From Chloroflexota bacterium (lineage in GTDB: Bacteria > Chloroflexota > Anaerolineae > Promineifilales > Promineifilaceae), in the NCBI GenBank assembly GCA_020629055.1, contig JAHDEB010000033.1:1-39913 (forward strand): a stretch of 39,913 nucleotides of DNA, written 5' to 3'. Of the stretch, positions 7,435 to 16,416 are shown piece after piece. The notes below the pieces were generated by a model. The model was given only the letters and a program-made list of their open reading frames with translations, was not told where the DNA came from and ran no database searches. The translations under genes and the position numbers were made by a program. Position 1 is the first letter of the stretch; every line of letters begins with the position of its first letter.

Positions 7435-8606
7435 TGACTTTTCTTTGGTTCTTCTTCGACACGGAGTGAAGGGGCCGGTCGACGTCGCTTCACCACAACG
7501 TCAGGCTCCACGCTGGCGAGTCTGCCACGGCCGGAAAATAGCAGCGCAATCGGCCGGGTCGCTTCAAAGTGGCTAAAGGTGATCGTCATGATGAGCACAA
7601 GGGGGACCGATAAAATCATGCCGACCGCTCCCCAAATCGACCCAAAAACGGTGATCGAGGCGAATACAACGAGCGGGCTCAGGTTAAGCGAACGACCCGC
7701 CATGAGCGGCTCTACAAAGGTGCCGGAGAAAATCTGGATCGCATACAGAATGATGGTGAGCGATAAAAATGTCGTCCAGTCTCCAAACTGGGCCAATGAA
7801 AAGACGGCCGGAAAGACAACCCCCACAAACGAGCCCAAATAGGGGATATAGTTGAGCAGGAAGATCAGAATCGCCCAGAAGATCGCATTGTTCAAGCCAA
7901 ACAGCCACATGACAATCAACGATTCCACACCAACGAGCACGCTAACAACCGTTTTTACCCTAAAGTAAGTGCGCACATTATCAGAGATCGATTTCAGGAC
8001 CCGTTGTAGCGACTCATTTGATTCACGGTCGGTATAAAGTTCTTTGACTTTTTCTGAAAAATGTCGCTGTTCGATCAGCATGAATACGACATAAACCAGC
8101 ACAATGAGCGATTGGCCTGCAAATGAAGCGACTGGCCCGATGAGCTCGCGTAAGACGTCGGTTAGCAGGTCTAACCCACCAGAGAAGAGGTTGGTCGTGT
8201 CTGGAATCGAGTTCCGAACACTGTCCATTGAGACTCGCGGCAGCAAGTCTAGCACCCAGCGAGGTGCAGATTGTAGTAGATGGTTGGTGTTTTCAAGAAT
8301 CAAATCTCGGTCTGCAATCACGCTGCGTACCGTGCGGCGTCCCATCTGGCCGACCGCGCGCAAAATTAGGCCGATAAATAGGATGGAAATGGTGCGGGAT
8401 AGCCAAGGGGGCATAGAGCGGCCCATGATGCTTAAATCTTCCAACGGTTCTGAAATCGCCACAATTAAAAATGTGATTAGCAGCGCGATAATGATCGGCA
8501 AGACAATGTTTCGCCCGTATATGAACAGAAACAGGGTGAGCCCGATCACAAAAACGATACCGGCAAAGTTAATTAAGCTTGAATAGGGAATTCTTCGATT
8601 TTCCAT
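7431..8606 (-). CDS. AI-2E family (PerM/TqsA-type) membrane permease, candidate glycolate transporter
   Basis: A 391-aa polytopic membrane protein of the AI-2E transporter superfamily. It has an N-terminal pair of helices (FAGIVFVIGLTLFLFIYG, IIIALLITFLIVAIS), a large hydrophilic middle segment with the DLLTDVLRELIGPVASF stretch, and C-terminal helices with FLLNYIPYLGSFVGVVFPA, which carries the family's NYIPxxG signature, and FGSIWGAVGMILSVPLVLI. The basic tail from about residue 360 (VVKRRRPAPSLRVEEEP) is cytoplasmic. Members export AI-2, ions or small organic molecules; substrates are rarely known. Here it is between glcD and glcE and shares a 4-bp overlap with glcE, which suggests import or export of glycolate or a related 2-hydroxyacid. 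That role is inference from position only. Confidence 0.88.
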   Translation of the reverse strand: MENRRIPYSSLINFAGIVFVIGLTLFLFIYGRNIVLPIIIALLITFLIVAISEPLEDLSIMGRSMPPWLSRTISILFIGLILRAVGQMGRRTVRSVIADRDLILENTNHLLQSAPRWVLDLLPRVSMDSVRNSIPDTTNLFSGGLDLLTDVLRELIGPVASFAGQSLIVLVYVVFMLIEQRHFSEKVKELYTDRESNESLQRVLKSISDNVRTYFRVKTVVSVLVGVESLIVMWLFGLNNAIFWAILIFLLNYIPYLGSFVGVVFPAVFSLAQFGDWTTFLSLTIILYAIQIFSGTFVEPLMAGRSLNLSPLVVFASITVFGSIWGAVGMILSVPLVLIMTITFSHFEATRPIALLFSGRGRLASVEPDVVVKRRRPAPSLRVEEEPKKSQ

Positions 8607-8716
8607 AAAATGTCTACTTGTCGTTTGTCCTTTTAAGTCAGCTCATACTTTCGTCTTAGCCCATGGTAATAAATGGGGTGGCGATTAAACGGTTTTCATA
8701 GGGCATTTAAGCGTGC

Positions 8717-10171
8717 CTACTCCCGTGAAATAATTCCTGCTTTTTCCAACGGGTGCATCCCGTGCATTTTTAAGGCGGGGGCTTCGCCACCTGGCAGTTT
8801 CTTGCCGGGGTTTGCGATCCCTTTGTCATCGATCCGATTTCGGATGGCGTACATGGCGTCTAGATCTGTTTCGCTAAACAACTGGGGCATATAGTCTCGT
8901 TTTTCGATGCCGATGCCGTGTTCGCCTGTCAGGGTGCCCCCCAATTTGATGCAGATGGCCAAGATCTCACCCGCCAATGCTTCTGCATGTTCTAAAGCAC
9001 CTTGCTCGCGGCCGTTGTACAAAATTAACGGATGCAGATTCCCATCCCCCGCGTGAAACACATTGGCAACTTGCAGCCCATAGCTGTTACTGACTTTCTC
9101 GATTTCAGCCAACGCTTTGCCCAACTGTGACCGAGGGACAACCCCATCTTGCACAATGTAGTCGGGGCTGAGCCGGCCGACAGATGAGAAAGCCCCTTTG
9201 CGTCCTTTCCAAATTTTGGCACGATGCGCTTCGTTTTGGGCGACCTGAATTTCAAACGCGCCGCTCCCTTCAATGACGTTGACCAGATGCTCAAATTCCC
9301 GTTCAACCTGTTGGCTTTCCCCTTCAAGCTCTACGATTAGTACCGCTGCTGCACCTTCCGGATAGCCGGTTTTGACCGCAGCTTCGGCCGCTTTTAGCGC
9401 CAATCGGTCCATAATTTCCATCGCGCCGGGCAAGAGGCCAGAAGCTACAACCGCACTCACAGCGTCGCCCGCTTTTTCGAGCGTGTCGTAACCGGCCAGC
9501 ACCGTTTTGTATTGTTCAGGGATCGGTAGCAATCGAACGGTGATTTCAAGTGCGATCCCAAACAGCCCTTCAGACCCTACAAACAGCCCGATCAAGTCGG
9601 GGCCTACCCCCATCCCTTCTAAACTTTCAGAACCGAACTCAACAATTTCACCGTCTGGCAGCACCACCTTTAAACCCAAGACATGGTTGCTGGTCATCCC
9701 ATATTTCAGGCAGTGGGCACCGCCTGAATTAAAGGCGACGTTGCCACCAATGGTGCATATCGATTGACTTGATGGGTCGGGGGCGTAATAAAGGCCATAT
9801 TGTTTGACTGCGTTGGAGATGTGAAGGTTCACAACCCCAGGCTCCACAACGGCCGTCCGCTGTTCGGGGTCGATGTGTTTAATCGCGTTGAGCCGATTTA
9901 GGGCGATGACAACCCCATCTTTTATCGGCATCGATCCGCCCGATAAGCTGGTGCCGCTGCCACGAGCCACAAATGGCACGCCGGCCGCGTAGCAAACTTT
10001 GACGATGGCCACAACCTCTTCGGCCGACTCTGGCAATACAACAGCGGCCGGTTTGGTACTAAACGCCACGAGGGCGTCCGACTCATACGGCAATAAATCG
10101 ACATCGCGCGTTAACGTTCGGCGGCCGGGACATATTTCTTGAAGCTGTTGATAGAAGGATTCTGTGTTCAT
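8717..10171 (-). CDS. glcD: Glycolate oxidase catalytic FAD subunit GlcD
   Basis: A 484-aa flavoprotein oxidising glycolate (possibly D-lactate) to the 2-oxoacid. The N-terminal FAD-binding PCMH domain shows [18 protein letters not shown] (about residues 66-83) with VVEPGVVN and [21 protein letters not shown]. The C-terminal FAD-oxidase domain has [15 protein letters not shown] and [18 protein letters not shown], where the conserved histidines probably bind a metal and substrate. The end PGKKLPGG is typical of the family. The length matches GlcD, which I recall at about 499 aa in E. coli. It is the first gene of the glc set; the 180-bp region upstream contains the imperfect inverted repeat 10213-10281 and no obvious consensus promoter. 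A D-lactate dehydrogenase is the main alternative, but the three-gene GlcDEF arrangement and adjacent malate synthase favour glycolate. Confidence 0.93.
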   Translation of the reverse strand: MNTESFYQQLQEICPGRRTLTRDVDLLPYESDALVAFSTKPAAVVLPESAEEVVAIVKVCYAAGVPFVARGSGTSLSGGSMPIKDGVVIALNRLNAIKHIDPEQRTAVVEPGVVNLHISNAVKQYGLYYAPDPSSQSICTIGGNVAFNSGGAHCLKYGMTSNHVLGLKVVLPDGEIVEFGSESLEGMGVGPDLIGLFVGSEGLFGIALEITVRLLPIPEQYKTVLAGYDTLEKAGDAVSAVVASGLLPGAMEIMDRLALKAAEAAVKTGYPEGAAAVLIVELEGESQQVEREFEHLVNVIEGSGAFEIQVAQNEAHRAKIWKGRKGAFSSVGRLSPDYIVQDGVVPRSQLGKALAEIEKVSNSYGLQVANVFHAGDGNLHPLILYNGREQGALEHAEALAGEILAICIKLGGTLTGEHGIGIEKRDYMPQLFSETDLDAMYAIRNRIDDKGIANPGKKLPGGEAPALKMHGMHPLEKAGIISRE

Positions 10172-10212
10172 TTTAAAGTTTTCGGGTGACTATTCAGGTG
10201 TCTTTATTTTTC

Positions 10213-10281
10213 TTGACAGGATCAACAGGACTTACAGGGTGAAGAGCAAGATAATCCTGTTGAACTTGTTAATCCTGTCAA
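10213..10281. repeat. Imperfect inverted repeat, ttgacaggat/atcctgtcaa type
   Basis: Left arm ttgacaggatcaaca at 10213-10227, right arm tgttaatcctgtcaa at 10267-10281, one mismatch; an inner aatcctgtt copy sits at 10253-10261. Sequences of this type recur in many environmental genomes as dispersed intergenic repeats. It lies between the VOC gene and glcD and may end or attenuate transcription between them. Confidence 0.6.
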
Positions 10282-10351
10282 AAGAGATGGGGAGCCTTTA
10301 TAGTTACGTTTGCGTTAAACGGGAGATACGCTTGAGCCGATTGTAGGCCAT

Positions 10352-10741
10352 TTAAACCAGCGGGTCATTCCGCTCGACAAATTGCAGGGCGATTCCCCAC
10401 GGGCAGCGGACAAACGAGGCTTTGTCACCGGTCGAATTGCCATGAATCTTGCCGTCATAGCTGCCACCCGCCGCCACAAGATCGGCTATCTTCTGTTCAA
10501 TTTCAGTCACTTTAAAAGCGATATGGAACGTGTACGGGCTTAGACTGCGATAGTCCAAAAATTCGGCCGTCGGGTCACTGTACACCTCAAGAATCGTTTT
10601 GCCTTTCGAGTCGATCATAAAAGACTCAAACGGGGTAGCTTTCCGATTTGATCGAATGATGTTTAAACCCAAATGGGTCGAATACCAGTCAGCCATTGCG
10701 ACCGCATCGTTCACATTAATAGCGAAATGTTCAATTTCCAT
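10352..10741 (-). CDS. VOC superfamily (glyoxalase/dioxygenase-fold) protein
   Basis: A 129-aa single vicinal-oxygen-chelate domain. Candidate metal ligands are His5 in EIEHFAINV, a second His in YTFHIAFKV, and Glu in ALQFVERNDP. The strand-helix pattern ADWYSTHLGLNIIR, then ILEVYSDP, then PWGIALQFVE is standard for the fold. Family members include lactoylglutathione lyase, fosfomycin resistance proteins and epimerases; a single small domain such as this would dimerise. It sits between glcD and malate synthase on the same strand, so a role in handling a reactive aldehyde such as glyoxylate or methylglyoxal is conceivable but unproven. The ATG at 10741 begins the first beta strand directly, as usual. 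Confidence 0.85.
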   Translation of the reverse strand: MEIEHFAINVNDAVAMADWYSTHLGLNIIRSNRKATPFESFMIDSKGKTILEVYSDPTAEFLDYRSLSPYTFHIAFKVTEIEQKIADLVAAGGSYDGKIHGNSTGDKASFVRCPWGIALQFVERNDPLV

Positions 10742-10816
10742 AGTGTCTAAATTTTAGATTCCGGTTATCGATCAAAAACATGGCCGATAACCGGACAAGT
10801 GGTGTTTTTCTTTAGG

Positions 10817-12400
10817 CTAGATTAACTCGTAAGCGGGGAGTGTCAAGAACTCGACATATTCACCGACCGCCAAATTTTCCATGATTTCGGCCGCCTGTGC
10901 GAATTTGCCGTTGGCAAAACGATCTTCGCCAACCAACGCTTTAATTTTCGCCATCTCTTCCGGCATCATGCTTCGCACCATGTCGGCTGTAATATTCCGG
11001 CCGTCAGTCAACTTCGCGTCTTTGTGATTGACCCACTGCCAAACCTGAGATCGGGAAATCTCGGCCGTGGCAGCGTCTTCCATCAGGTCATAGATGGCGG
11101 CTGCGCCAACTCCGTTTAACCAAGATTCAATGTACAACGTGCCCACATTTAGGTTTAAGCGTAACCCTTCTTCAGATATTTCCCCACCTTCAACATCAAA
11201 GTTAACAATGTCTGCATCGGTGAATGTCACATCTTCTCGCATGACGTGCTTTTGGTGATCCGCATCCCCCAAAACCCCTGCAAATGCTTCCCGCGCCACA
11301 GGGACCAAACCAGGATGCGCGACCCAAGTGCCGTCATAGCCCGCTTTTGATTCACGCTCTTTGTCCGCTTTCACTTTGGCAAACGCCAATGCGTTGGCAC
11401 TTTCATCTCTACGCGGGATAAAGGCCGCCATGCCGCCAATGGCGTGGGCGCCACGTTTGTGACACGTTTTTACCAGCAGGTCAGAATATGCCTGCATAAA
11501 TGGCACCGTCATTGTAATCTGTCCACGATCTGGGAATAAAATATCCGGTTGATTCCGGAATTTCTTGATGGCGCTAAAAATGTAGTCCCAGCGGCCGGCG
11601 TTTAACGCAGCCATATGGTCGCGTAACTCGTATAAGATTTCTTCCATTTCCAACGCAGCCAGAATGACTTCGATCAGGACCGTCGCTTTAATCGTCCCAT
11701 TCGGAATCCCTAGATCAGATTGGGCTTTTACAAAGACCTCGTTCCATAGTCTCGCTTCTAAATGCCCTTCTAATTTAGGTAAATAAAAATATGGACCAAG
11801 ACCGATGCTCAAAAGCTGCTGCACGTTATGGAAAAAGTAAAGACCAAAGTCAAAGATCGAGCCGGACATCGGCTGCCCATCAACCAGCACATGCTTTTCG
11901 TCTAAATGCCAACCCCGCGGCCGGACCAGCAATGTCGCAACGTTGTCACCCTTCAGCGCATAGCTTTTTCCTTTAGATTCGAGTGTGATGGTGCGCAGGT
12001 TCGCGTCTCGCAAATTAATTTGCCCCTCAACCATGTTGGCCCAAGTGGGCGAGTTGCTGTCTTCGAAGTCGACCATGTACATGTCGGCCCCTGAGTTCAT
12101 GGCGTTGATGACCATTTTGCGGTCGGTGGGACCGGTAATTTCAACCCAGCGTTTCTGTAGTGCTGGGGGGATCGGGGCGACCTGCCAGTCTCCGGCTCGC
12201 ACGTCGGCCGTTTCCGGTAAATATCCCGGCACTTCGCCAGCGTCAAAAGCCGCTTGCCGTACTTGCCTAGCTGCCAAAATTTCAGCACGAGTTTGCCGAA
12301 AAGTGCGTTCAAGGCCAGCAATAAAATTCAAAGCGTCATCTGTTAATATTTCTGCAAAGGCCGGTGACATCTCGCCTTTAATTTCAATCGATTGGGTCAT
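10817..12400 (-). CDS. aceB: Malate synthase A
   Basis: Condenses glyoxylate with acetyl-CoA to malate. The protein is 527 aa, close to the roughly 533 aa I recall for E. coli AceB. Signatures include [74 protein letters not shown], and [13 protein letters not shown]. The frame is open further to 12460, but the ATG at 12400 (MTQSIEIKG) is preceded at 8 nt by GAGGAG and starts at the conserved N-terminus, so I prefer it. No isocitrate lyase is in the window, which points to use of glyoxylate made from glycolate. The promoter 12449-12476 and the palindrome GGTATACC at 12439-12446 place it under the divergent GntR regulator at 12540. Confidence 0.96.
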   Translation of the reverse strand: MTQSIEIKGEMSPAFAEILTDDALNFIAGLERTFRQTRAEILAARQVRQAAFDAGEVPGYLPETADVRAGDWQVAPIPPALQKRWVEITGPTDRKMVINAMNSGADMYMVDFEDSNSPTWANMVEGQINLRDANLRTITLESKGKSYALKGDNVATLLVRPRGWHLDEKHVLVDGQPMSGSIFDFGLYFFHNVQQLLSIGLGPYFYLPKLEGHLEARLWNEVFVKAQSDLGIPNGTIKATVLIEVILAALEMEEILYELRDHMAALNAGRWDYIFSAIKKFRNQPDILFPDRGQITMTVPFMQAYSDLLVKTCHKRGAHAIGGMAAFIPRRDESANALAFAKVKADKERESKAGYDGTWVAHPGLVPVAREAFAGVLGDADHQKHVMREDVTFTDADIVNFDVEGGEISEEGLRLNLNVGTLYIESWLNGVGAAAIYDLMEDAATAEISRSQVWQWVNHKDAKLTDGRNITADMVRSMMPEEMAKIKALVGEDRFANGKFAQAAEIMENLAVGEYVEFLTLPAYELI

Positions 12401-12438
12401 AATCTTACTCCTCAAAAGTGATGATAGATTTCTGTGGT

Positions 12439-12446
12439 GGTATACC
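12439..12446. promoter_or_regulatory. GntR operator-like palindrome near the aceB start site
   Basis: GGTATACC is a perfect 8-bp palindrome within tggtataccca (12438-12448), resembling FadR-subfamily sites of the TGGT-N3-ACCA type. It lies just downstream of the aceB -10 box, at about the transcription start. A second, better match is at 12512-12522. Confidence 0.6.
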
Positions 12447-12448
12447 CA

Positions 12449-12476
12449 ATGGTATGTCACAATGACTAAATGTCAA
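12449..12476 (-). promoter_or_regulatory. aceB promoter
   Basis: On the minus strand TTGACA (12476-12471), 16-bp spacer, TACCAT (12454-12449). The predicted start is about 40 nt upstream of the aceB ATG with its GAGGAG ribosome binding site. Confidence 0.6.
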
Positions 12477-12500
12477 GAAATGAATCTGTAAACGGCCAGT

Positions 12501-12529
12501 TTGACAAACTGTGGTGATACCAGTACGAT
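12501..12529 (+). promoter_or_regulatory. gntR promoter with embedded operator
   Basis: TTGACA (12501-12506), exactly 17 bp, TACGAT (12524-12529). The spacer contains the perfect GntR/FadR-type site TGGTGATACCA at 12512-12522. The expected start is only about 4 nt before the ATG at 12540, so the mRNA would be nearly leaderless. A regulator bound in the spacer would repress its own gene. Confidence 0.75.
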
Positions 12530-12539
12530 TCTCGGTGTC

Positions 12540-13256
12540 ATGCTCCAAAACGACTCTACTAGTTTAAAACAGACCAAAAAACCATCCAAATATCAATCAA
12601 TTGTTAACCATATTGAGGATTTAATTGAGAGCGGCCAATTAAAATCGGGAGATAAATTGCTGCCAGAGCGCGAGCTTTCTGATCAGTTTGGGGTGAGCCG
12701 TATTTCGGTGCGTAAAGCTTTGGCCGTTTTGGCAGGCAAAGGACTTATCAATACAACCCCTCGTCATGGTGCCTATGTGGCTGAATTTAGTAGCGAGCAG
12801 GTCATTAATTCATTTTCCCGTTTAGTGGCTAAAAATAGCCGACGCACAGACGATTTGTATGAGGTGCGCCGTTTGATCGAGGTGCAGGTTGTTCGTCTGG
12901 TGGCGGTACGTCGTACAAAGGATGATGTTCGTGAGCTTTGGGAGATTTTTGAGCAAACGACGGCCGACATTCTGTTGGGTGAAGATCCGCATACGGCTGA
13001 CATTAACTTTCATATCAGCTTGGCCCAATACGCAAAGAACCCCTTTTTCGCAGAATTAATGAGTGCCTTGGTGACCGGCCTCATCGATGCATTTGCCCAT
13101 CTGTGGACCGACAGGGGGGACCAATTGCCAGAGAAAATCATTGAAGATCACCGAAATATTATTCAAGCGATCGCAGACCAAGATCCAGATGCGGCCGCTT
13201 TATATGTCACACAACACGTCAGCCTATGTAAATCGGTAACAGATTCCCCGAAATAG
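12540..13256 (+). CDS. GntR/FadR-family transcriptional regulator (GlcC-like)
   Basis: A 238-aa regulator with an N-terminal winged helix (KPSKYQSIVNHIEDLIESGQ, then GDKLLPERELSDQFGVSRIS and VRKALAVLAGKGLI), followed by an all-helical FCD ligand domain. Probable metal ligands of the FCD domain are in DINFHISLAQ, EDHRNIIQAI and YVTQHVSL. The frame is open to a TTG at 12501, but that TTG is part of the -35 box, so I use ATG 12540; no Shine-Dalgarno sequence precedes it. The gene diverges from malate synthase and has TGGT-N3-ACCA in its own promoter. By analogy with GlcC/LldR regulators, it probably senses glycolate, glyoxylate or another hydroxyacid and controls aceB and possibly glcDEF. The ligand is inference. 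Confidence 0.92.
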   Translation: MLQNDSTSLKQTKKPSKYQSIVNHIEDLIESGQLKSGDKLLPERELSDQFGVSRISVRKALAVLAGKGLINTTPRHGAYVAEFSSEQVINSFSRLVAKNSRRTDDLYEVRRLIEVQVVRLVAVRRTKDDVRELWEIFEQTTADILLGEDPHTADINFHISLAQYAKNPFFAELMSALVTGLIDAFAHLWTDRGDQLPEKIIEDHRNIIQAIADQDPDAAALYVTQHVSLCKSVTDSPK

Positions 13257-13390
13257 CGACTCACTCTCCTACTCTCCTCCCCTGCCTTATGTGACTAAAA
13301 TCTTATCATTTTCATGCCTTAATCTGTTTGCCTATGCTTTAATGAGGGGTAAAGATTTATTGTTGTATGAGAATTCAGAATTAATTTTCA

Positions 13391-14863
13391 GTGACAGACT
13401 TAAACTCAAACGGATCTCCTCTTCTGGTTAACAAGATTGAGCCAGTGATTCAGATTCAACCCATTCTAAAAATCGGTCTATGGCTACAAGGTGTAATCGC
13501 AGTGATTCTTGTGCTGTCTTTGTTTGCACCACAGATGCAAGAAAATGGGCCGGTAAATTCAGATAGCCGATTTATCACTATTGCGTTCACAGTGGTGGTT
13601 TGCATGACATTTATCGGGTTTTCATCCGCACTTAAGACAGCAAATCAAGGCAAAGCTGCACTCGCATTCGACATCGCATCGACTGTGTTTTACTTGCCGC
13701 TGTATGGATCAATTTTTTTCACCCCATTCTCTTTTCCAGATCCAGGAATGTTTTTTACCCCGACCATTCTGATCATCGTAAGTTTATACGGCCAGGAGAA
13801 AAACCTTGCACGACATACGATGTTGGTTATGGGCCTTTTTTCGATGGCGTTCGCAGTTGAGTATTTCGGTTTCAAGCCCACCAGTAGCCAGCCACCGGCC
13901 ATTGCTCAGTTGGCGACAATCCTGCTAGCCATATTGGGCACCCATTTTCTCTTGAGAAAAACTTTGTTTTTTCTGCGTAATCAGTCCGATGAGTTACGTG
14001 GGCAACGGCGCCAAATTTTGCAGTATCAAGACAAGCTCGAAGAGATGGTGAAAGATCGGACATTAGATTTGATTAGCGAGAAGAATAAAGCGATTCAAGC
14101 CAATATGGCTAAATCCCAATTTTTAGCAAATATGAGTCACGAGCTCCGCACACCATTGAATGCTATTATCGGCTATGGGGAACTCATTCACGAATCTTTG
14201 GAAGAGGAAGTTGAAGCCAATGTTGATATCAAAACTGAAGTGATCGGTCGCGATGTCAATCAAATTGTAGGGGCCGGTAAAACATTATTGGAGCTAATTA
14301 ATAATGTCCTAGATTTCTCAAAAATTGAGGCGAATCAAATGACATTACGGATTACCAAGTTAGATATTACTAAAACAATTAACGATGCTGTCAAAATAAT
14401 CGATCCCCTGCTCGCTAAAACAGGTAATGAGCTGCTTGTTGCGGATTTTGATCCGAATTTATTCGCCTATGGTGATATGCAAAAGCTCAAGCAAGTATTG
14501 ATAAATTTACTTGGGAATGCCAACAAGTTTACAGTAAATGGATCAATTATTGTTAGTGTGATAAGCGATTCAGAAACCTTACGCATTGATGTCGCAGACA
14601 ATGGGATTGGCATACAACCAGAGTTTTTAAGTGAGCTGTTCCAACCATTTGCTCAAGTAGAAAATGATTTTAGCCGACAATTTGAAGGCACGGGACTCGG
14701 CCTAGCCATCTCTAAAAAATTTGTAGAACTGATGAATGGAGAAATTAAAGTTCAATCGGAATATGGACAGGGAACAATATTCTCAGTCTTGCTACCGGTT
14801 CAATCACCTCTTAAGAGAATTGAACGAATGAGCGAGAGTGCACTGCCTCTCATAGAAGTATAG
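13391..14863 (+). CDS. Membrane sensor histidine kinase (copy 1 of a tandem pair)
   Basis: A 490-aa sensor kinase. Six hydrophobic segments fill about residues 25-190 (for example GVIAVILVLSLFA, ITIAFTVVVCMTFIGF, LATILLAILGTHFLL) with short loops, so it probably senses a membrane or internal signal. A coiled-coil follows (about residues 195-240), then HisKA with the phospho-acceptor His250 in [17 protein letters not shown], then HATPase_c with N-box INLLGNANKFT, G1 DNGIG and G2 [12 protein letters not shown]. There is no receiver or response regulator next to it. The start is GTG at 13391 with no obvious ribosome binding site; the first Met-like alternative would cut into the N-terminus. The gene and its neighbour at 14906 are the same length and share domain order and motifs. 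Both are completely free of CGGCCG, unlike most of the window, hinting at a different origin. Confidence 0.92.
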   Translation: MTDLNSNGSPLLVNKIEPVIQIQPILKIGLWLQGVIAVILVLSLFAPQMQENGPVNSDSRFITIAFTVVVCMTFIGFSSALKTANQGKAALAFDIASTVFYLPLYGSIFFTPFSFPDPGMFFTPTILIIVSLYGQEKNLARHTMLVMGLFSMAFAVEYFGFKPTSSQPPAIAQLATILLAILGTHFLLRKTLFFLRNQSDELRGQRRQILQYQDKLEEMVKDRTLDLISEKNKAIQANMAKSQFLANMSHELRTPLNAIIGYGELIHESLEEEVEANVDIKTEVIGRDVNQIVGAGKTLLELINNVLDFSKIEANQMTLRITKLDITKTINDAVKIIDPLLAKTGNELLVADFDPNLFAYGDMQKLKQVLINLLGNANKFTVNGSIIVSVISDSETLRIDVADNGIGIQPEFLSELFQPFAQVENDFSRQFEGTGLGLAISKKFVELMNGEIKVQSEYGQGTIFSVLLPVQSPLKRIERMSESALPLIEV

Positions 14864-14905
14864 CGTCACCCTATTTCGATATGAATCGCAATTTCTGTAA
14901 AAGCA

Positions 14906-16381
14906 ATGATTCGAAAGATTAGCCAACTTATCAAACCTGACTTATCGCTAGTTTATGACGATGAGAATATCCTTCGCAAGAGTGAACACTTTCTCTTAGT
15001 GATGACCTATGGATTCGTTCTCTCACTCGCGGCCTTTTTATATGCCGTGATATATATCGTTTTTAGATTCGAGAACATGGTCTTTCCGCAAGAGCAAGCG
15101 ATCAGCGTTGCCTTATCGACGAGCGCGGTGATGGTGGTGATTCTAGCCAGCTACCTTCTGTATATCGCTGGTAAGGCCCAGTTGGCTTACATGTGCATTT
15201 TTCTAGCCGGCTTTTTAGGATTTTGGCTAGGGTTTATCACATCTTCCCCCCATGGTTTTTACGACCCAGCGCTGGTGATGACTACCACAATTATGGTTAT
15301 CATGAGCTACTACATCTCAGACGAATATCTGCGATGGTACGGATTAGGCAGTATTGTCTTGGTCACGTTTACCTTTGGGTTGGAGTATTTTGGATATCGA
15401 GATACGGGCCATCCACCAGTGACAGTTTACTCTTTGGTGATGGTCACAGTCAGTATTTTCATGACCCAGTACTTCCTTCGGAAAACGCTGCGGAACTTAA
15501 GCGAGCATTCAACCGAACTACGAGAGAGCCGTGATCAATTACGTCAATATCAAGAAGAGTTAGAGGAGCTTGTTGAGCAGCGGACGATGGAGTTGATTCA
15601 AGCTAGAGATAGGGCAGAATCAGCCAATTTATCAAAGTCTCAGTTTTTGGCTAATATGAGCCACGAGCTGCGTACACCATTAAATGCAATTATCGGCTAT
15701 AGCGAGATGCTGGGTGAAGATCTAGGCGATGTAAACGATGAGACAGAGGATATGGAAGAGGATGCGACACGCATCAATGGGGCCGCCCGTAACCTGCTTG
15801 ATTTGATCAATTCAATTCTCGACCTGTCAAAAGTTGAAGCGAATGAGATGGTGTTTAACCTGCAGCCGGTGAAGATTCCCTATTTGTTAGACGATGTTGT
15901 TTCTTTGTTTGAGCCATTGGTTGCTAAAAACAAAAACATCTTAATCGTCAACGAAATGTCTAGTGACCTTGTTGCCTATGTCGACAAAGTTAAATTGCGG
16001 CAGGTCTTGATTAATTTGCTGAGCAACGCGAATAAATTTACTAAGAATGGACAGATCGCATTGAGTGCGATTCAGACACAGAATGATATTCGAATTTCTG
16101 TTTCCGATAGTGGTGTCGGCATTTCAGAAGAGTTTCTTCCAAACTTGTTTAAGCCGTTTCGCCAAGAAGAGGGAGATCTGAGCCGTAAATACCAAGGGAC
16201 AGGTTTAGGCCTGGCGATCACCAAGTCGTTTACAGAAATGATGGGTGGCAGTATTACGGTGGACACCGCGGTAGGTGAAGGGACCACGTTCAACGTATTT
16301 GTTCCAATGTTCCTGAACGAGCATGTTCAAAGCCGCAAGCGAAACGACATTATCGACCTGATGCCAGAGCTTTTGAAGTAA
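14906..16381 (+). CDS. Membrane sensor histidine kinase (copy 2 of a tandem pair)
   Basis: A 491-aa paralogue of the preceding gene, 42 bp downstream and probably co-transcribed. It again has about six transmembrane segments in residues 28-195 ([55 protein letters not shown]), a coiled-coil linker, HisKA with His253 in [17 protein letters not shown], and HATPase_c with [16 protein letters not shown] and [12 protein letters not shown]. An acidic insert ([15 protein letters not shown]) follows the H-box. The copies are alike in the kinase core and C-terminal half of the membrane region but differ in loops and input helices, so they are old duplicates likely to sense related signals or to heterodimerise. 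No response regulator or terminator follows; the next gene is convergent. The start ATG at 14906 lacks a strong Shine-Dalgarno sequence. Confidence 0.92.
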   Translation: MIRKISQLIKPDLSLVYDDENILRKSEHFLLVMTYGFVLSLAAFLYAVIYIVFRFENMVFPQEQAISVALSTSAVMVVILASYLLYIAGKAQLAYMCIFLAGFLGFWLGFITSSPHGFYDPALVMTTTIMVIMSYYISDEYLRWYGLGSIVLVTFTFGLEYFGYRDTGHPPVTVYSLVMVTVSIFMTQYFLRKTLRNLSEHSTELRESRDQLRQYQEELEELVEQRTMELIQARDRAESANLSKSQFLANMSHELRTPLNAIIGYSEMLGEDLGDVNDETEDMEEDATRINGAARNLLDLINSILDLSKVEANEMVFNLQPVKIPYLLDDVVSLFEPLVAKNKNILIVNEMSSDLVAYVDKVKLRQVLINLLSNANKFTKNGQIALSAIQTQNDIRISVSDSGVGISEEFLPNLFKPFRQEEGDLSRKYQGTGLGLAITKSFTEMMGGSITVDTAVGEGTTFNVFVPMFLNEHVQSRKRNDIIDLMPELLK

Positions 16382-16416
16382 TTAGTAGACTCCCTAAATT
16401 AAATCTGAAGAAACGT

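Noticed and set aside
12401-12460. 20-residue N-terminal extension of malate synthase
   Set aside because: It crosses the operator palindrome GGTATACC and the -10 box; ATG 12400 has a GAGGAG ribosome binding site and the conserved N-terminus.
12501-12539. TTG start at 12501 for the GntR regulator
   Set aside because: This TTG is the first part of a consensus -35 box (TTGACA) with a good -10 box 17 bp downstream, so it is promoter, not coding.
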